64,000 nt of DNA from Atopobiaceae bacterium (GCA_022482785.1 JAKVON010000001.1:186001-250000), one strand, 5' to 3'. Positions 45,253 to 54,691 are shown, counted from the first letter of the stretch. The notes: generated from the letters alone by a model not told the origin. Program-made: numbers and translations.

Positions 45253-48200
45253 ATGTCCATGAAAGCTCGCGGCATTGCTGGTTGCATCATGAGGGTTTTT
45301 CTTGCCACGGTGCTTGCCGTGGGGCTTGTGCCGCTGCCGGGCTTTACGACCCGTGCCTATGCCGAGGATTCCGGTACGCCCGCAGCGGTGCTTTCCGACG
45401 AGGTGCGCGCGTCCATCGACCAGTCTGAGGAAGACGGCACATGCACTGCTGGTCAGGTCCTTGTCGTCTACCATGCGTCTGGTGCCGCCAAGGGGTCAAC
45501 GGGGACGCTCTCCATTCAATCCGAATCTGATCCGCTTGCATCGGCAGGCTTCGGTGCATCGAGCGTGTGGGACCTCTCGAATGCCGACACCTCGGAATCC
45601 GCGGACAAGGCCGCTTCCGATGGCGCCCTTTCCGTGCAGTCCGAATCGACCGGTTCGTCCATTGCGTCAGGTTCGGACGTGCGCGTGGCTCTGGTCCAGC
45701 GCGACGACATGTCCGTTGCCGACTTGGTGGCAGCTCTGGAATCTCTCGACTTCGTGGAATGCGCGCAGCCGAACTACGTCACGACCGAGGATGAGCTCGC
45801 TGCCGTAGACGATGAGGACGCAGCCGCCTCGCCTTCATCTTCAGTGACCACGACCTCGCCTTCGATCCCCCAGACATTGGTGGCGCAGTCGCCCGCTTCC
45901 CAGAGCTCCATCACGAACGACACGTACGACAGCCTGCAGTGGGGGCTTTCCGGTACGGACTCCGCGATAGCCGGCTCCACCGAGGGAATCGGCTATGCGA
46001 CGGCACTGGCGAAAGACACCCCATCCACCACTACGAAGGATTCGGTGGTCGTGGCCGTTTTAGACACCGGCGTGGACTACACGAGCCCCGATCTGGCGGG
46101 CATCATGTGGACCGACCCCGGCACTATCGGGCTGGGACCTGCAGGTTCCCATGGATACAACGGCGTGACGGGTGCTTACGATTGCAAGCCGGAGCCAAGC
46201 GCTTCCCATGGCACGCATTGCGCGGGCATCGTCGCGGCGCAGACGAACAACAATGCGGGTGTGGCCAGCGCCTCCGGCGCCAACGGCCACACCCAGCTTA
46301 TGGGATTGCGCCATGAAACCGCTGATGGGTACATTCTGTCCTCCGCCTATATCGGTTGCTATGAATACCTGGTTCGTGCGCGTGCGTCCGGCGTGAACGT
46401 GGTTGCCGTCAATTGCTCGTGGGGGGCGGATACATCCTCCACCTACGAGCCTGTGCTCGATTACGCCATCAACCAGGCTGGAAAGGCGGGCATCCTGTCG
46501 TGTTTCGCGGCCGGCAACGAAAATACCGATGTTGTGAATGATTATGGGGGTGCTCGAATGGAAAGCCCCTATTACCTCAACGTGGCCTCCAGCAACGAGA
46601 GCAATGCGCTTTCCGTTTACAGCTGCTACAACGAGACGGCAGTCGACGTGGCTGCTCCGGGGTCGAACATTCTCTCGACCGTTCCCGCCACGGTGGGCGA
46701 TACGGATTTCCTGCCCCTGCTTTCCTACAAGGCCGGGAAGACAGCACCCGCCAAAGGAATGTTCTACTACACCGACATCGCAAGCATTGGAATCGGAGCT
46801 GGCGGCATCACCTATACGCTCTACGACACCTCAACGAAAACGACGTTCACCTGCGACGGAGCCGTAAAGATAAGCGCGACGGGCAACACGCTGCTCGAAT
46901 CGAATGCCTTGAAGGTGGACGTTGATTACGACAAGATCCTCGCTTCCAAGCATACACCCAGCGATGTGCGGGTAAGGCTCTCCTGGACGATGACGAACCC
47001 CTTCAAGGGCGCCGCTCTAAGCGATACCGACCCTTCGCATTATGCAGTGGGTGTGGCCGTGGCCGCTTCGGGTCTGACCGGATGGCAGCGTGCTTTGGCC
47101 TATGAGGGACTTTGCTCGGGAGAGAACAATCTCGTGAAGGCCGATTCGGTATCCGGGGCGATCGCTGATGCGAATTGGCTGAGCAGCGGAGTGCTGACTT
47201 CGCTGGATACGACGAGCGATACGCTGAGGGCGCAGTTGGACGTTTCATTCGAATACCGCAGGTATGATAAGTCGGATCCCGTCGTGCAACCGACCGGTAC
47301 CTGGTCGTGCCTTCTTACCGGCTACGGCATCGGCAAGATCACGAATCCGAGCACGGATGCGACCAGCGCCTTCGTTCCCTACTTCTTCGAATCCGGCACC
47401 TCGATGGCCACCCCGATGATTACGGGCGCGGTCGCCGAGCTGGCGGCGCTTTATCCGGACGAGAGCCCCCTTCGGCTGCGTGGGCGCATCTGCGGAGGCA
47501 CCGAGGCCATCACGACGGCCACGTACGGTCGATACGGCGGCGAGAAGCATACCGCGAGCGATGGGCGTTTCACCTTCGAAAAGGCTTTGGACACCTCCGC
47601 AATCAACGCCAACACCTGGTCCATCACGACGGCTGGCACCAGCGTTACCGTGCACGGCTTCAACTTGCAGCGCGCGTCGCTTGCCGTCGACGGTACGGCG
47701 GCGGCGATAACCTCGCAATCGGACGATGCCATCACGTTTACGGCGGACTCGTCGTTGCTCGATGGCAAAGCGCATCGCTTCGACGTGACCGATACGATTA
47801 CGGGTCGCACGCACAAGGCATCCTATGTCACCCCCGATGCTTCCAAAGATTCGCTTGTGCGCCTGTCTGCGCCACCAACGGCTATCAGTGCCAGTACGGC
47901 CAAACTGGTTTCGGCGACGGACCGGCTGTTCTACGCCGACGGCAACGGCACGTATCTCTACAGCTGTGCCGATCCGTCTGACGCGGCGAGCACATGGGCG
48001 GAGCTTGCCGCTCCCGGCGTGCCGTTCGACGGCAGTGAAACGCGGAATACTCGGAATATCGAATACGTCTACGCCGAAGGCTCTGTCTACGCCTTCGCGG
48101 TCGGTGGTTCCGCACAGTCGACCGAGGCAAAACCTCTGGCATCCGTGAAGTGCAACGTCTACTCCATCGCTTCGAATACCTGGTCGGGCTGGAGCGAGAT

Positions 48201-49869
48201 AGGCACGGTTGCATCGAAGACCATGCTGGCTTTTTCCGCATCTGCCGCCAACGGCATCGTTGACTGTTACGTGAAAGCGGCTGCCTCGGATACCGAAATA
48301 ACCTATACGCTGTTCATGGGCGAGGCTGGTTCAACGTCTTTCACGTCTGCCGATTTTATTAAGGCTTCGCTGTATTCCCTGCACGGCATCGGCACGTCGC
48401 TCTATGGACTGTTCACCGCGGAGTCCCCAACCGCTCCCGGTTCGTATTTGATGGGGCTTATGAAGGTCGATCTTTCAGCGGGGGGCTCTACCAGCGCCAA
48501 GTATGTGGAAGGGTATACTCTCGCCGATAATTTCTACAAGATCTTTTCCGAGCAGAATGCATGCGAAACCGGCGCGGGCAACGGGCTTGTCGTGGCCGGC
48601 GTAAGCGATAAGGGTCTGGGCGATATACAGCTAGTAGGGAACGACTTCGATGTGGATCCCCAAGCCAAATACTGCTCCGCGACAAAAGTAGGCTATTACG
48701 GGCTTTCGTCGGCCGATGGCCTGACGGTGGGATCGATGTGCATGTACGGCGGCAAGCTGTACCTGAACTGCATCGACCATGCTCCGCAAAGCGCCGATGC
48801 CACCGGCCTCTACACGTTGCCGGACGTCGCGGCTTCGAAGCTGGCCACCACTGACGCCACCCTGACCGCATCGGCCCAGACCGGCGGCACGGCGAGCGTA
48901 TCCGACTGGCGAGGGGGCGCGGCACCGTCCCTTGCCGTGCGCACGGGCGACACCGCGACGTGGAAGGCGGAGGCCCAGGTCGGCTACTCGTTCGATGGCT
49001 GGTACGGAGCGGACGGCAAGCTCGTCTCCTCCGATGAGACCTACAGCACGCTCGTCGGCGCTGACACGGCTCTGACCGCACGCTTCAAGGCTCACGAGTA
49101 CACGATCTCGTTCGACAAGAACGCCTCGGACGCGACCGGGACGATGGCCCCTCAGCCCATGGCCTACGACACGCCCGCAGCGCTGACGACCTGCTCCTTC
49201 AACCGTCCGGGCTACTTCTTCGCGGGTTGGAACACAAAGGCTGACGGCACGGGCACGGCCTATGCCGACGAGGCGACGGTCGAGAACCTCTCGGCCGACG
49301 ATGGCGCGACCGTGAAGCTCTACGCGCAGTGGGGCCAGAGGAAGGAGATGAACGGCGTCACCGCCGTGCTCGTGGGGAGCGGAGAGGACATCAGGAGCCT
49401 CGTCATCGAGCCGAAAGGGGCGGCTTCCGATGCGGTCTCGTCGGCGCTCGGCACGAGGACGCTGCAAAGCGACTGGAACGTCTACTTCACCGACGGCACC
49501 ACCGAGGACTTCGGCACGCTCACACTGACCTTCCCGGCGACCGGCGGCACCGTGCAGGTGTGGGAGGTGCATTCCGGGAAGCTCTTCAAGGGCGGCGACC
49601 AGGCAGTCTCGAACGGGACGGCCTCCGCGACCGTGACGACGCTCTCCGAGTTCGCCGTGACGTCCGTGACGGATGCCGTCGTGACGCCCTCCACGACCAT
49701 CTCTCCGACGACCGCCACTGCCGCTCCTGTCGCCACGGCCGCTGCGACCACCCCGAACACCGGCGACGGCAGCGAGAGCGCGCTGCCGGTCCCCTTGCTT
49801 GCCGTGGCAGGCATCGCGCTGGCCACGTTCGGTGCCAGGAGGAAGCGTCGCATGGACTCCCGCAGGTAA
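45253..49869 (+). CDS. Subtilisin-like (S8) surface protease, tandem copy 2, with InlB-type repeat
   Basis: The protein has 1538 residues. It is closely related to the preceding gene over the pro- and catalytic regions: Asp271, His319 and Ser717 (GTSMATP) form the triad. After the beta-rich part it gains an extra module: an InlB/Listeria-Bacteroides repeat (HEYTISFDKNASDATG to LYAQW, about 1280-1360) and a further beta domain. It ends in TPNTGD (1500-1505), a hydrophobic helix and RRKRRMDSRR. ATG 45253 is chosen for its GGGGACGCC leader, matching the paralogue; an upstream ATG at 45208 is possible. The first about 3.6 kb uses many A/T-ending codons; the last about 1 kb (from roughly 48830) is distinctly richer in G/C, so the gene looks mosaic. 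Confidence 0.9.
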   Translation: MSMKARGIAGCIMRVFLATVLAVGLVPLPGFTTRAYAEDSGTPAAVLSDEVRASIDQSEEDGTCTAGQVLVVYHASGAAKGSTGTLSIQSESDPLASAGFGASSVWDLSNADTSESADKAASDGALSVQSESTGSSIASGSDVRVALVQRDDMSVADLVAALESLDFVECAQPNYVTTEDELAAVDDEDAAASPSSSVTTTSPSIPQTLVAQSPASQSSITNDTYDSLQWGLSGTDSAIAGSTEGIGYATALAKDTPSTTTKDSVVVAVLDTGVDYTSPDLAGIMWTDPGTIGLGPAGSHGYNGVTGAYDCKPEPSASHGTHCAGIVAAQTNNNAGVASASGANGHTQLMGLRHETADGYILSSAYIGCYEYLVRARASGVNVVAVNCSWGADTSSTYEPVLDYAINQAGKAGILSCFAAGNENTDVVNDYGGARMESPYYLNVASSNESNALSVYSCYNETAVDVAAPGSNILSTVPATVGDTDFLPLLSYKAGKTAPAKGMFYYTDIASIGIGAGGITYTLYDTSTKTTFTCDGAVKISATGNTLLESNALKVDVDYDKILASKHTPSDVRVRLSWTMTNPFKGAALSDTDPSHYAVGVAVAASGLTGWQRALAYEGLCSGENNLVKADSVSGAIADANWLSSGVLTSLDTTSDTLRAQLDVSFEYRRYDKSDPVVQPTGTWSCLLTGYGIGKITNPSTDATSAFVPYFFESGTSMATPMITGAVAELAALYPDESPLRLRGRICGGTEAITTATYGRYGGEKHTASDGRFTFEKALDTSAINANTWSITTAGTSVTVHGFNLQRASLAVDGTAAAITSQSDDAITFTADSSLLDGKAHRFDVTDTITGRTHKASYVTPDASKDSLVRLSAPPTAISASTAKLVSATDRLFYADGNGTYLYSCADPSDAASTWAELAAPGVPFDGSETRNTRNIEYVYAEGSVYAFAVGGSAQSTEAKPLASVKCNVYSIASNTWSGWSEIGTVASKTMLAFSASAANGIVDCYVKAAASDTEITYTLFMGEAGSTSFTSADFIKASLYSLHGIGTSLYGLFTAESPTAPGSYLMGLMKVDLSAGGSTSAKYVEGYTLADNFYKIFSEQNACETGAGNGLVVAGVSDKGLGDIQLVGNDFDVDPQAKYCSATKVGYYGLSSADGLTVGSMCMYGGKLYLNCIDHAPQSADATGLYTLPDVAASKLATTDATLTASAQTGGTASVSDWRGGAAPSLAVRTGDTATWKAEAQVGYSFDGWYGADGKLVSSDETYSTLVGADTALTARFKAHEYTISFDKNASDATGTMAPQPMAYDTPAALTTCSFNRPGYFFAGWNTKADGTGTAYADEATVENLSADDGATVKLYAQWGQRKEMNGVTAVLVGSGEDIRSLVIEPKGAASDAVSSALGTRTLQSDWNVYFTDGTTEDFGTLTLTFPATGGTVQVWEVHSGKLFKGGDQAVSNGTASATVTTLSEFAVTSVTDAVVTPSTTISPTTATAAPVATAAATTPNTGDGSESALPVPLLAVAGIALATFGARRKRRMDSRR

Positions 49870-49877
49870 ATGCGCAT

Positions 49878-49933
49878 CGCATAGGAAAAGGGGAGGTCCC
49901 GGGAGATACCGAGGCCGCCCCTTTCCCTATGCG
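49878..49933. terminator. Long hairpin between convergent genes
   Basis: CGCATAGGAAAAGGGG (49878-49893) and CCCCTTTCCCTATGCG (49918-49933) pair over 16 bp with one mismatch. The hairpin begins 9 bp after the protease stop and lies between convergent genes, as expected for a bidirectional terminator, although a T-run is lacking. Confidence 0.55.
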
Positions 49934-50018
49934 CTGAACACCTCTCCGCTGCGGTGCCACCACCCTGGCGACCCATCGCAAGCTCGTGATCTACCAGCCC
50001 GCCGACGGATGCTCTTGG

Positions 50019-50696
50019 TTACCTCGTCGCGAGGCCGAGGCCCCTCGCCCATGCGCGCACCGCGTCGCCGGCCGAGGCGATGCTCTGCCCCTCGCGGGAG
50101 AACGCGCGGCCTTCGTCCACCGTCGCTCCCTTGCAGGCGGCCTGGCAGTCGGCCACCGCCGTGCCCAGGCCGCTGCCCGCATGGGTGGTGAACGGGATCA
50201 CGGTCTTGCCGGTGAAGTCCTGCGACTCGAGATAGGTGAGCATGACGCGCGGCTCGCTCCCCCACCACACCGGCGCCCCCACGAGAACGGTGCCGTAGGC
50301 GGCCGGGTCGGGGGCATCGGCGAGGTTCGCCACGGCGGGACGGGAGTTCTCGTCGAGCTCCCGCCTCGCCCGGTCGCAGGTGTCGAAGTAGCCGGACGGG
50401 TACGGCTCTGCAGGCTCCACCTCGAAGACGTCGCAGGCGATCGCGTCGGCAACGTAGCCCGCCATGACCTCGGTGTTGCCCACGTCGACGTTGACGAGGT
50501 CGGGCGAGCCGTAGTTCTCGCCGGGCCTTGAGAAGAACACGACCAGCGTCGTGGCGCCCATGCCCTTTGAAGTGGCGGCAGGGGTCGTGGCTCCCGACGA
50601 TCCATTGCATCCTGCGAGCAGGACACTCACCGTGAGCGCCCCCGCGCCGGCAAGGAAGCCCCGGCGCGTCATGCTCGTCCCGAGCGGATTCTCCAT
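50019..50696 (-). CDS. Flavodoxin-like lipoprotein with Tat-type signal
   Basis: The protein has 225 residues. The N-terminus has twin arginine (TRRGFL) and then lipobox LLAGC, so it is likely exported folded and lipid-anchored outside the membrane. The mature part is a flavodoxin domain: FFSRPGENYG replaces the usual phosphate loop, with VLVGAPVWWGSEPRVM and PFTTHAGSGLG as FMN-contacting loops. This is the Flavodoxin_4 type. An external flavodoxin could take part in extracellular electron transfer or redox repair. GAGAGGGGAGAC precedes ATG 50696. It follows the alcohol dehydrogenase gene in the same direction (gap 64 bp). Confidence 0.85.
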   Translation of the reverse strand: MENPLGTSMTRRGFLAGAGALTVSVLLAGCNGSSGATTPAATSKGMGATTLVVFFSRPGENYGSPDLVNVDVGNTEVMAGYVADAIACDVFEVEPAEPYPSGYFDTCDRARRELDENSRPAVANLADAPDPAAYGTVLVGAPVWWGSEPRVMLTYLESQDFTGKTVIPFTTHAGSGLGTAVADCQAACKGATVDEGRAFSREGQSIASAGDAVRAWARGLGLATR

Positions 50697-50760
50697 GTCT
50701 CCCCTCTCGTGCTCGTCATCGGGCATTTCGCCGCGGCATGCGGAGACCTGCGACCAGCCC

Positions 50761-51942
50761 CTACCTGAACGACCTCGCGTAGATGCCAGCGATTTCCTCG
50801 TCCGTCGTGGGCGCGGGGTCGCAGGCGAAGAGCATGCCCATGGTCTCCCGGGCATTCTTCGCGAGCGGCAGGAACTCGTCTGCGGTGAAGCCGTAGTCGC
50901 TCATCTTGAGGTCGTCCACGCCGCAGGCCACCTGGAGGTCGCGCAGGGCCGTCAGGAAGTCTGAGGGCTCGCTCGCGTCCCTCCTGCCCAGTGCCTGTGC
51001 CATGCGCACGAAGCGCTCGTCGCAGACGTGGCGGTCGATCCAGAAGCCGAAGTAGGCCAGGCTGATCATCGTGAGGCCAGCGCCATGGGGCAGCTCCGGG
51101 TGGAAGGCGCTCATCGCGTGCTCCATCGAGTGCTCGGACGTGCATGCCGAGAACACCATCGAGTATCCGCTCATCGTGTTGGCGAAGGCGACGTGCGCGC
51201 GCGCCTCGAGGTCGCTGCCGTCCGCGACGGCACGCGGCAGATAGGTTCCAATGTTCTCGATCGCGGCGAGCTGGACCATGTCCGACATGGGATTCGCCTG
51301 GTTCGAGATATAGCCTTCGAGGCTGTGGAACAGGGCATCGAAGCCCTGGTAGGCCGTGAACCTCGCGGGGACGCTGAGCATGAGCTCGGGATCGACGATC
51401 GCCACCTGCGCGAAGTCGTTCGGCGAGCCGATGCCAATCTTCTCCCTGGTCTCGAGGTTCGTGACGACGCCGGCGGAATCCACCTCCGAGCCGGTTCCCG
51501 CCGTGGTCGTGATGGCGATCCAAGGCAGCTCGGGGTTCACGAGCGGCTGCCTCCTGCCCGTCTTCCCGCCGGCGTAGTCCCAGAGGTCATCTCCAGGCTG
51601 CGGGGCGAACATGGCCATGACCTTCGCCGCGTCCATCACCGATCCGCCGCCGAGGGCGACGACGAAGTCGACATGCTCGTCCCTGGCGAGGAAGGCCCCT
51701 GCCTCGACGACCTCCTTGGTGGGGTTGGCCCCCACCTTGTCGAACACGATGGTCTGGACGCCGGCCGTTTCGAGCTCCGCGAGCGCACGGTCGAGCGAGC
51801 CGTTGGCCCTCGTCGACTTTCCGTTCGAGATGACGACCATGGCCTTCTTTCCAGGCATGGCCTGTTCGTGCAGGTGGTTGAGCTGACCCGGCCCGAACAG
51901 GACTCGCGTGGGCGCGTAGGATTCGTAGGTGAGCTTGGACAT
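50761..51942 (-). CDS. Iron-containing alcohol dehydrogenase
   Basis: This is a 393-residue protein of the usual family length. NAD(P)-binding GGGSVMDAAK (98-107) and TTTAGTGSEVD (145-155) are present. Predicted metal ligands are Asp202, His206 (FDALFHSLEGY), His271 and His286 (LPHGAGL). It would interconvert an alcohol and aldehyde or ketone with NAD(P)H in the cytoplasm; the exact substrate (butanol, lactaldehyde or other) cannot be told. ATG 51942 has GGGAGGACC upstream. A MerR-type promoter directly precedes it, fitting induction by an aldehyde-sensing MerR regulator not encoded here. The flavodoxin lipoprotein behind it may be in the same transcript. Confidence 0.92.
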   Translation of the reverse strand: MSKLTYESYAPTRVLFGPGQLNHLHEQAMPGKKAMVVISNGKSTRANGSLDRALAELETAGVQTIVFDKVGANPTKEVVEAGAFLARDEHVDFVVALGGGSVMDAAKVMAMFAPQPGDDLWDYAGGKTGRRQPLVNPELPWIAITTTAGTGSEVDSAGVVTNLETREKIGIGSPNDFAQVAIVDPELMLSVPARFTAYQGFDALFHSLEGYISNQANPMSDMVQLAAIENIGTYLPRAVADGSDLEARAHVAFANTMSGYSMVFSACTSEHSMEHAMSAFHPELPHGAGLTMISLAYFGFWIDRHVCDERFVRMAQALGRRDASEPSDFLTALRDLQVACGVDDLKMSDYGFTADEFLPLAKNARETMGMLFACDPAPTTDEEIAGIYARSFR

Positions 51943-51973
51943 GTGGTCCTCCCTTTCGAGTGTTGACGAAGCA

Positions 51974-52004
51974 AAGGTAATACCTAAAGTTCGCTTTAAG
52001 TCAA
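51974..52004 (-). promoter_or_regulatory. MerR-type promoter for the iron alcohol dehydrogenase
   Basis: On the minus strand, -35 TTGACT (51999-52004) and -10 TACCTT (51974-51979) are 19 bp apart. A dyad ACCTAAAG-TTCG-CTTTAAGT (51982-52001, plus-strand reading; 7 of 8 positions symmetric) fills the spacer. This is the layout of MerR-activated promoters. Confidence 0.65.
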
Positions 52005-52149
52005 GGCATGTCTCGACCATTGCGGCTGCCTCCAACCCTCCTGCACATTCCGCGCTACTCGCCAAGACGCTGCCTTGGAGAGAAGCCACATCGACGCGCC
52101 GACACGGCGCAAGCACGGGCCGTGATAGCATGCAGGGCATGCGAAGGTG

Positions 52150-52225
52150 AAAACACGATCCCGTCGGGTAGTCGGGATGCGGCGCGAACGCGCCGTCAGT
52201 AACCTGCCTCCTTGGTTGTCCCTCC
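52150..52225 (+). promoter_or_regulatory. Structured 5' leader of yjdF, candidate yjdF riboswitch
   Basis: Three stems can form in a row: ATCCCG/CGGGAT (52158-52163 with 52173-52178), CGGCGCG-AA-CGCGCCG (52180-52195), and AACC/GGTT (52201-52204 with 52214-52217). They lie just upstream of a yjdF homologue, the gene class controlled by the yjdF-motif riboswitch, which answers to aza-aromatic compounds. I could not check the consensus. Confidence 0.4.
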
Positions 52226-52259
52226 TTCGCGCGGAACGTCACATACAAGGAGGAGCATC

Positions 52260-52685
52260 ATGGGCATCGGTTCATCCTCCAGGCTGACGCTGTTTCATGA
52301 CGGTCAGTTCTGGGTCGGATTGTTCGAGAGCGCGGACGAGGACGGCTACTCGGTCTGCCGCGTCACGTTCGGGGCGGAGCCGAGCGACGAGGAGGTGCTG
52401 TCCTTCGTCTGCACGCGATGGTCGACGCTCGCATTCTCGAGGCCGAGCGCCGAGGCCACGCCGCCAAAGCCACCAGCAAGCAATCCCAAGCGACGCCAGC
52501 GCGAGGTCGCGAAGGCTCTCTCGGAACCTGCCGTCAGCACCAAGGCCCAAGCCGCACTGTCCGCGCAGCGCGAGGGGCTCAAGGCCGATGCGAAATCCGC
52601 CTCGAGGGAACGACGCGAGGAAGAGAGGGAGCGTCGCTTCTGCCTGCGCCAGCAGAAGAGGAAGCAGCGGAAGCGCGGGCGCTGA
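52260..52685 (+). CDS. yjdF: YjdF family protein (DUF2992)
   Basis: The protein has 141 residues. The N-terminus SRLTLFHDGQFWVGLFE (about 7-23) is the characteristic start of YjdF proteins, followed by DGYSVCRVTFGAEPSDEEVLSFV. The C-terminal half is a basic Lys/Arg/Glu-rich helix ending RKQRKRGR, as in the family. The cellular role is unknown; in other bacteria the gene is governed by a riboswitch for aza-aromatic molecules. AAGGAGGAGCATC precedes ATG 52260. The leader has three predicted stems. Confidence 0.88.
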   Translation: MGIGSSSRLTLFHDGQFWVGLFESADEDGYSVCRVTFGAEPSDEEVLSFVCTRWSTLAFSRPSAEATPPKPPASNPKRRQREVAKALSEPAVSTKAQAALSAQREGLKADAKSASRERREEERERRFCLRQQKRKQRKRGR

Positions 52686-52941
52686 TCGCCGACGGGCACA
52701 TCGCCGGCAGAAGCGTGGGCCCGCACGCCCGCGCAGGCACCCTCGACATCGTCGGCACGCTCGTCGCCCTCGACCCTGTCGGTCAGGGCCCTGCGCCCCA
52801 GGGGCGTCAGCCGTGCGTTCGGAGTCCGTGACAAGAGGGGGACTTCCCTTCTCGCCGTAGATTTCGACAATCCGCAGCTAGAGGGGAAGCCCTCCCGTCT
52901 GTCGCTTCTCATCCCGCAAACAACGTCTTGGCACGCGACAC
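52686..52941. other. Gap between yjdF and treC without a supported gene
   Basis: This 256-bp stretch lies between convergent genes. Both strands have open frames but no ribosome binding site or family pattern. I see no clear terminator. Confidence 0.4.
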
Positions 52942-54603
52942 CTAGACGGCGAACCTCAGCGCCAGCGCCTCGTAGGGGCGGAGCGTGACCCTGCCCTCGC
53001 CCATGAGCACGTCGGGATAGTTCCCGATGACGCGCTCGAAGCCCTCTCCGACCGGAATGGGAAGGGGGCCACCCGCGTCCTCGCAGAAGGATGCGAGCAC
53101 GAGGAGCCTCTCGTCGCCGAGAGTCCTCTCGTAGGCGATGACCTTGTCCGACGCCACGTCGAGGAAGCGGATGTCCCCCTCCGCGATGAGGGGCATCGAC
53201 TTGCGGAGCCCGACGAGCCGCCGATAGTACGACCAGACTGAGTCGGGGTCGGCCACCTCGGCCTCGGCGTTGATGGTGACATGATTGTCAGGAATCCCTA
53301 TCCAGGGGGTGCCCGTCGTGAAGCCGGCCTTGTCGTCGGGAGCCCACTGCACCGGGGTTCGCGAGTTATCCCGCGAGCGGGCGGCGAGGGTCTCGAGCGC
53401 CTCCTCGGGCGTCTTCCCCTGGTCGAGGAGGATCCGATAGTAGTTCTTGCTCTCGACGTCACGGTACTCGTCGATGCTCGAGAAGCCGGCGTTGGTCATG
53501 CCCAGTTCCTCGCCCTGGTAGATGTAGGGCGTTCCGCGCATGAGATGAATGCAGGTGGCGAGCATCTCCGCCGTCTGCCTCCAATATCTCGTGTCATCCC
53601 CGAAGCGGGAGACGGGCCTGGGCTGGTCGTGGTTGCTCCAGAAGAGCGCGTTCCAGCCGCCGCCCGCCTCCATGCCCTCCTGCCAGTTGCGGAAGAGTCT
53701 GCGCAGGGAGGCGATGTCAGGGTCCATGAGCTCCCACTTCTCGCCGTCCTTGTAGTCGACCTTGAGGTGATGGAAGTTGAACGTCATCGCAAGCTCGTGC
53801 TCGCTGGGATTGGAGTAGCGGATGCAGTTGTCAATCGAGGTGGAGGACATCTCCCCCACCGTGGCCATGCCGTCGATTCCAGTCTTCGCAACGAGCTCCT
53901 TCAGGAACTCGTGGACGTGACGGCCGTCCGTGTAGAACCTGCGGCCGTCTCCCTCGTCGTCGTCCTCGAAGGCGGCCGGCTTTGAGATGAGGTTGACCAC
54001 GTCGAATCGGAAGCCCTTGACGCCCTTGCCCTTCCAGAACCTGATGACGTCTTCGAGCTCCTCGCGCACCTTCGGGTTCTCCCAGTTGAGATCGGCCTGG
54101 GAGACGTCGAACAGGTGAAGGTACCACTTCCCGAGCGAGGGCACCCATTCCCACGCGGGACCGCCGAACTTCGAGGCCCAGTTGGTGGGGAGATGGCCTG
54201 CGTCCCCCTCCCTGAAGATGTAGTAGTCCTGGTATGCCTCGTCGCCGGCGAGGGCCCTCCGGAACCACTCATGGGACGTGGAGGTGTGGTTGAACACCAT
54301 GTCGAGCATGATTCCGATCCCGCGCTTTCCTGCCTCGGATATGAGCTCCTCGAGATCGCCCATCGTGCCGAAGAGCGGGTCGATGGCCTGGTAGTCCGCC
54401 ACGTCATAGCCATTGTCATTTTGCGGGGAGACGAAGAACGGCGTGATCCAGAGGTAGTCGACGCCGAGGTCGGCGAGATAGTCGAGGCGCTGGGTGATGC
54501 CCCTGATGTCGCCGACCCCATCCCCGTTCGAGTCGTTGAACGAGCGAAGGTAGATCTGATAGACGACCTTGTCACCCAGACGGCTCTCTTGGCTGCTTTC
54601 CAT
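52942..54603 (-). CDS. treC: Alpha,alpha-phosphotrehalase (trehalose-6-phosphate hydrolase), GH13
   Basis: This is a 553-residue GH13 glucosidase. Catalytic residues are Asp201 (GFRFDVVN), Glu251 (VGEMSS) and Asp326 (SNHDQPR); the N-terminal VVYQIYLRSFNDSNGDGVGD and DMVFNHTS are family regions. Oligo-1,6-glucosidases look similar, but placement right behind a trehalose-type PTS permease and a divergent GntR/UTRA regulator supports phosphotrehalase, which cuts trehalose-6-phosphate to glucose and glucose-6-phosphate in the cytoplasm. ATG 54603 is used, after GAGGAGAAC. The gap to treB is 88 bp, in the same operon. Confidence 0.88.
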   Translation of the reverse strand: MESSQESRLGDKVVYQIYLRSFNDSNGDGVGDIRGITQRLDYLADLGVDYLWITPFFVSPQNDNGYDVADYQAIDPLFGTMGDLEELISEAGKRGIGIMLDMVFNHTSTSHEWFRRALAGDEAYQDYYIFREGDAGHLPTNWASKFGGPAWEWVPSLGKWYLHLFDVSQADLNWENPKVREELEDVIRFWKGKGVKGFRFDVVNLISKPAAFEDDDEGDGRRFYTDGRHVHEFLKELVAKTGIDGMATVGEMSSTSIDNCIRYSNPSEHELAMTFNFHHLKVDYKDGEKWELMDPDIASLRRLFRNWQEGMEAGGGWNALFWSNHDQPRPVSRFGDDTRYWRQTAEMLATCIHLMRGTPYIYQGEELGMTNAGFSSIDEYRDVESKNYYRILLDQGKTPEEALETLAARSRDNSRTPVQWAPDDKAGFTTGTPWIGIPDNHVTINAEAEVADPDSVWSYYRRLVGLRKSMPLIAEGDIRFLDVASDKVIAYERTLGDERLLVLASFCEDAGGPLPIPVGEGFERVIGNYPDVLMGEGRVTLRPYEALALRFAV

Positions 54604-54691
54604 GATGTTCTCCTCGTTGACCCGTGGCGGTTTTCGATGATGCGCTCGACGAGGCACCGGCACTCGCATGCCGGCGCCTCGAAGGGAGGGG

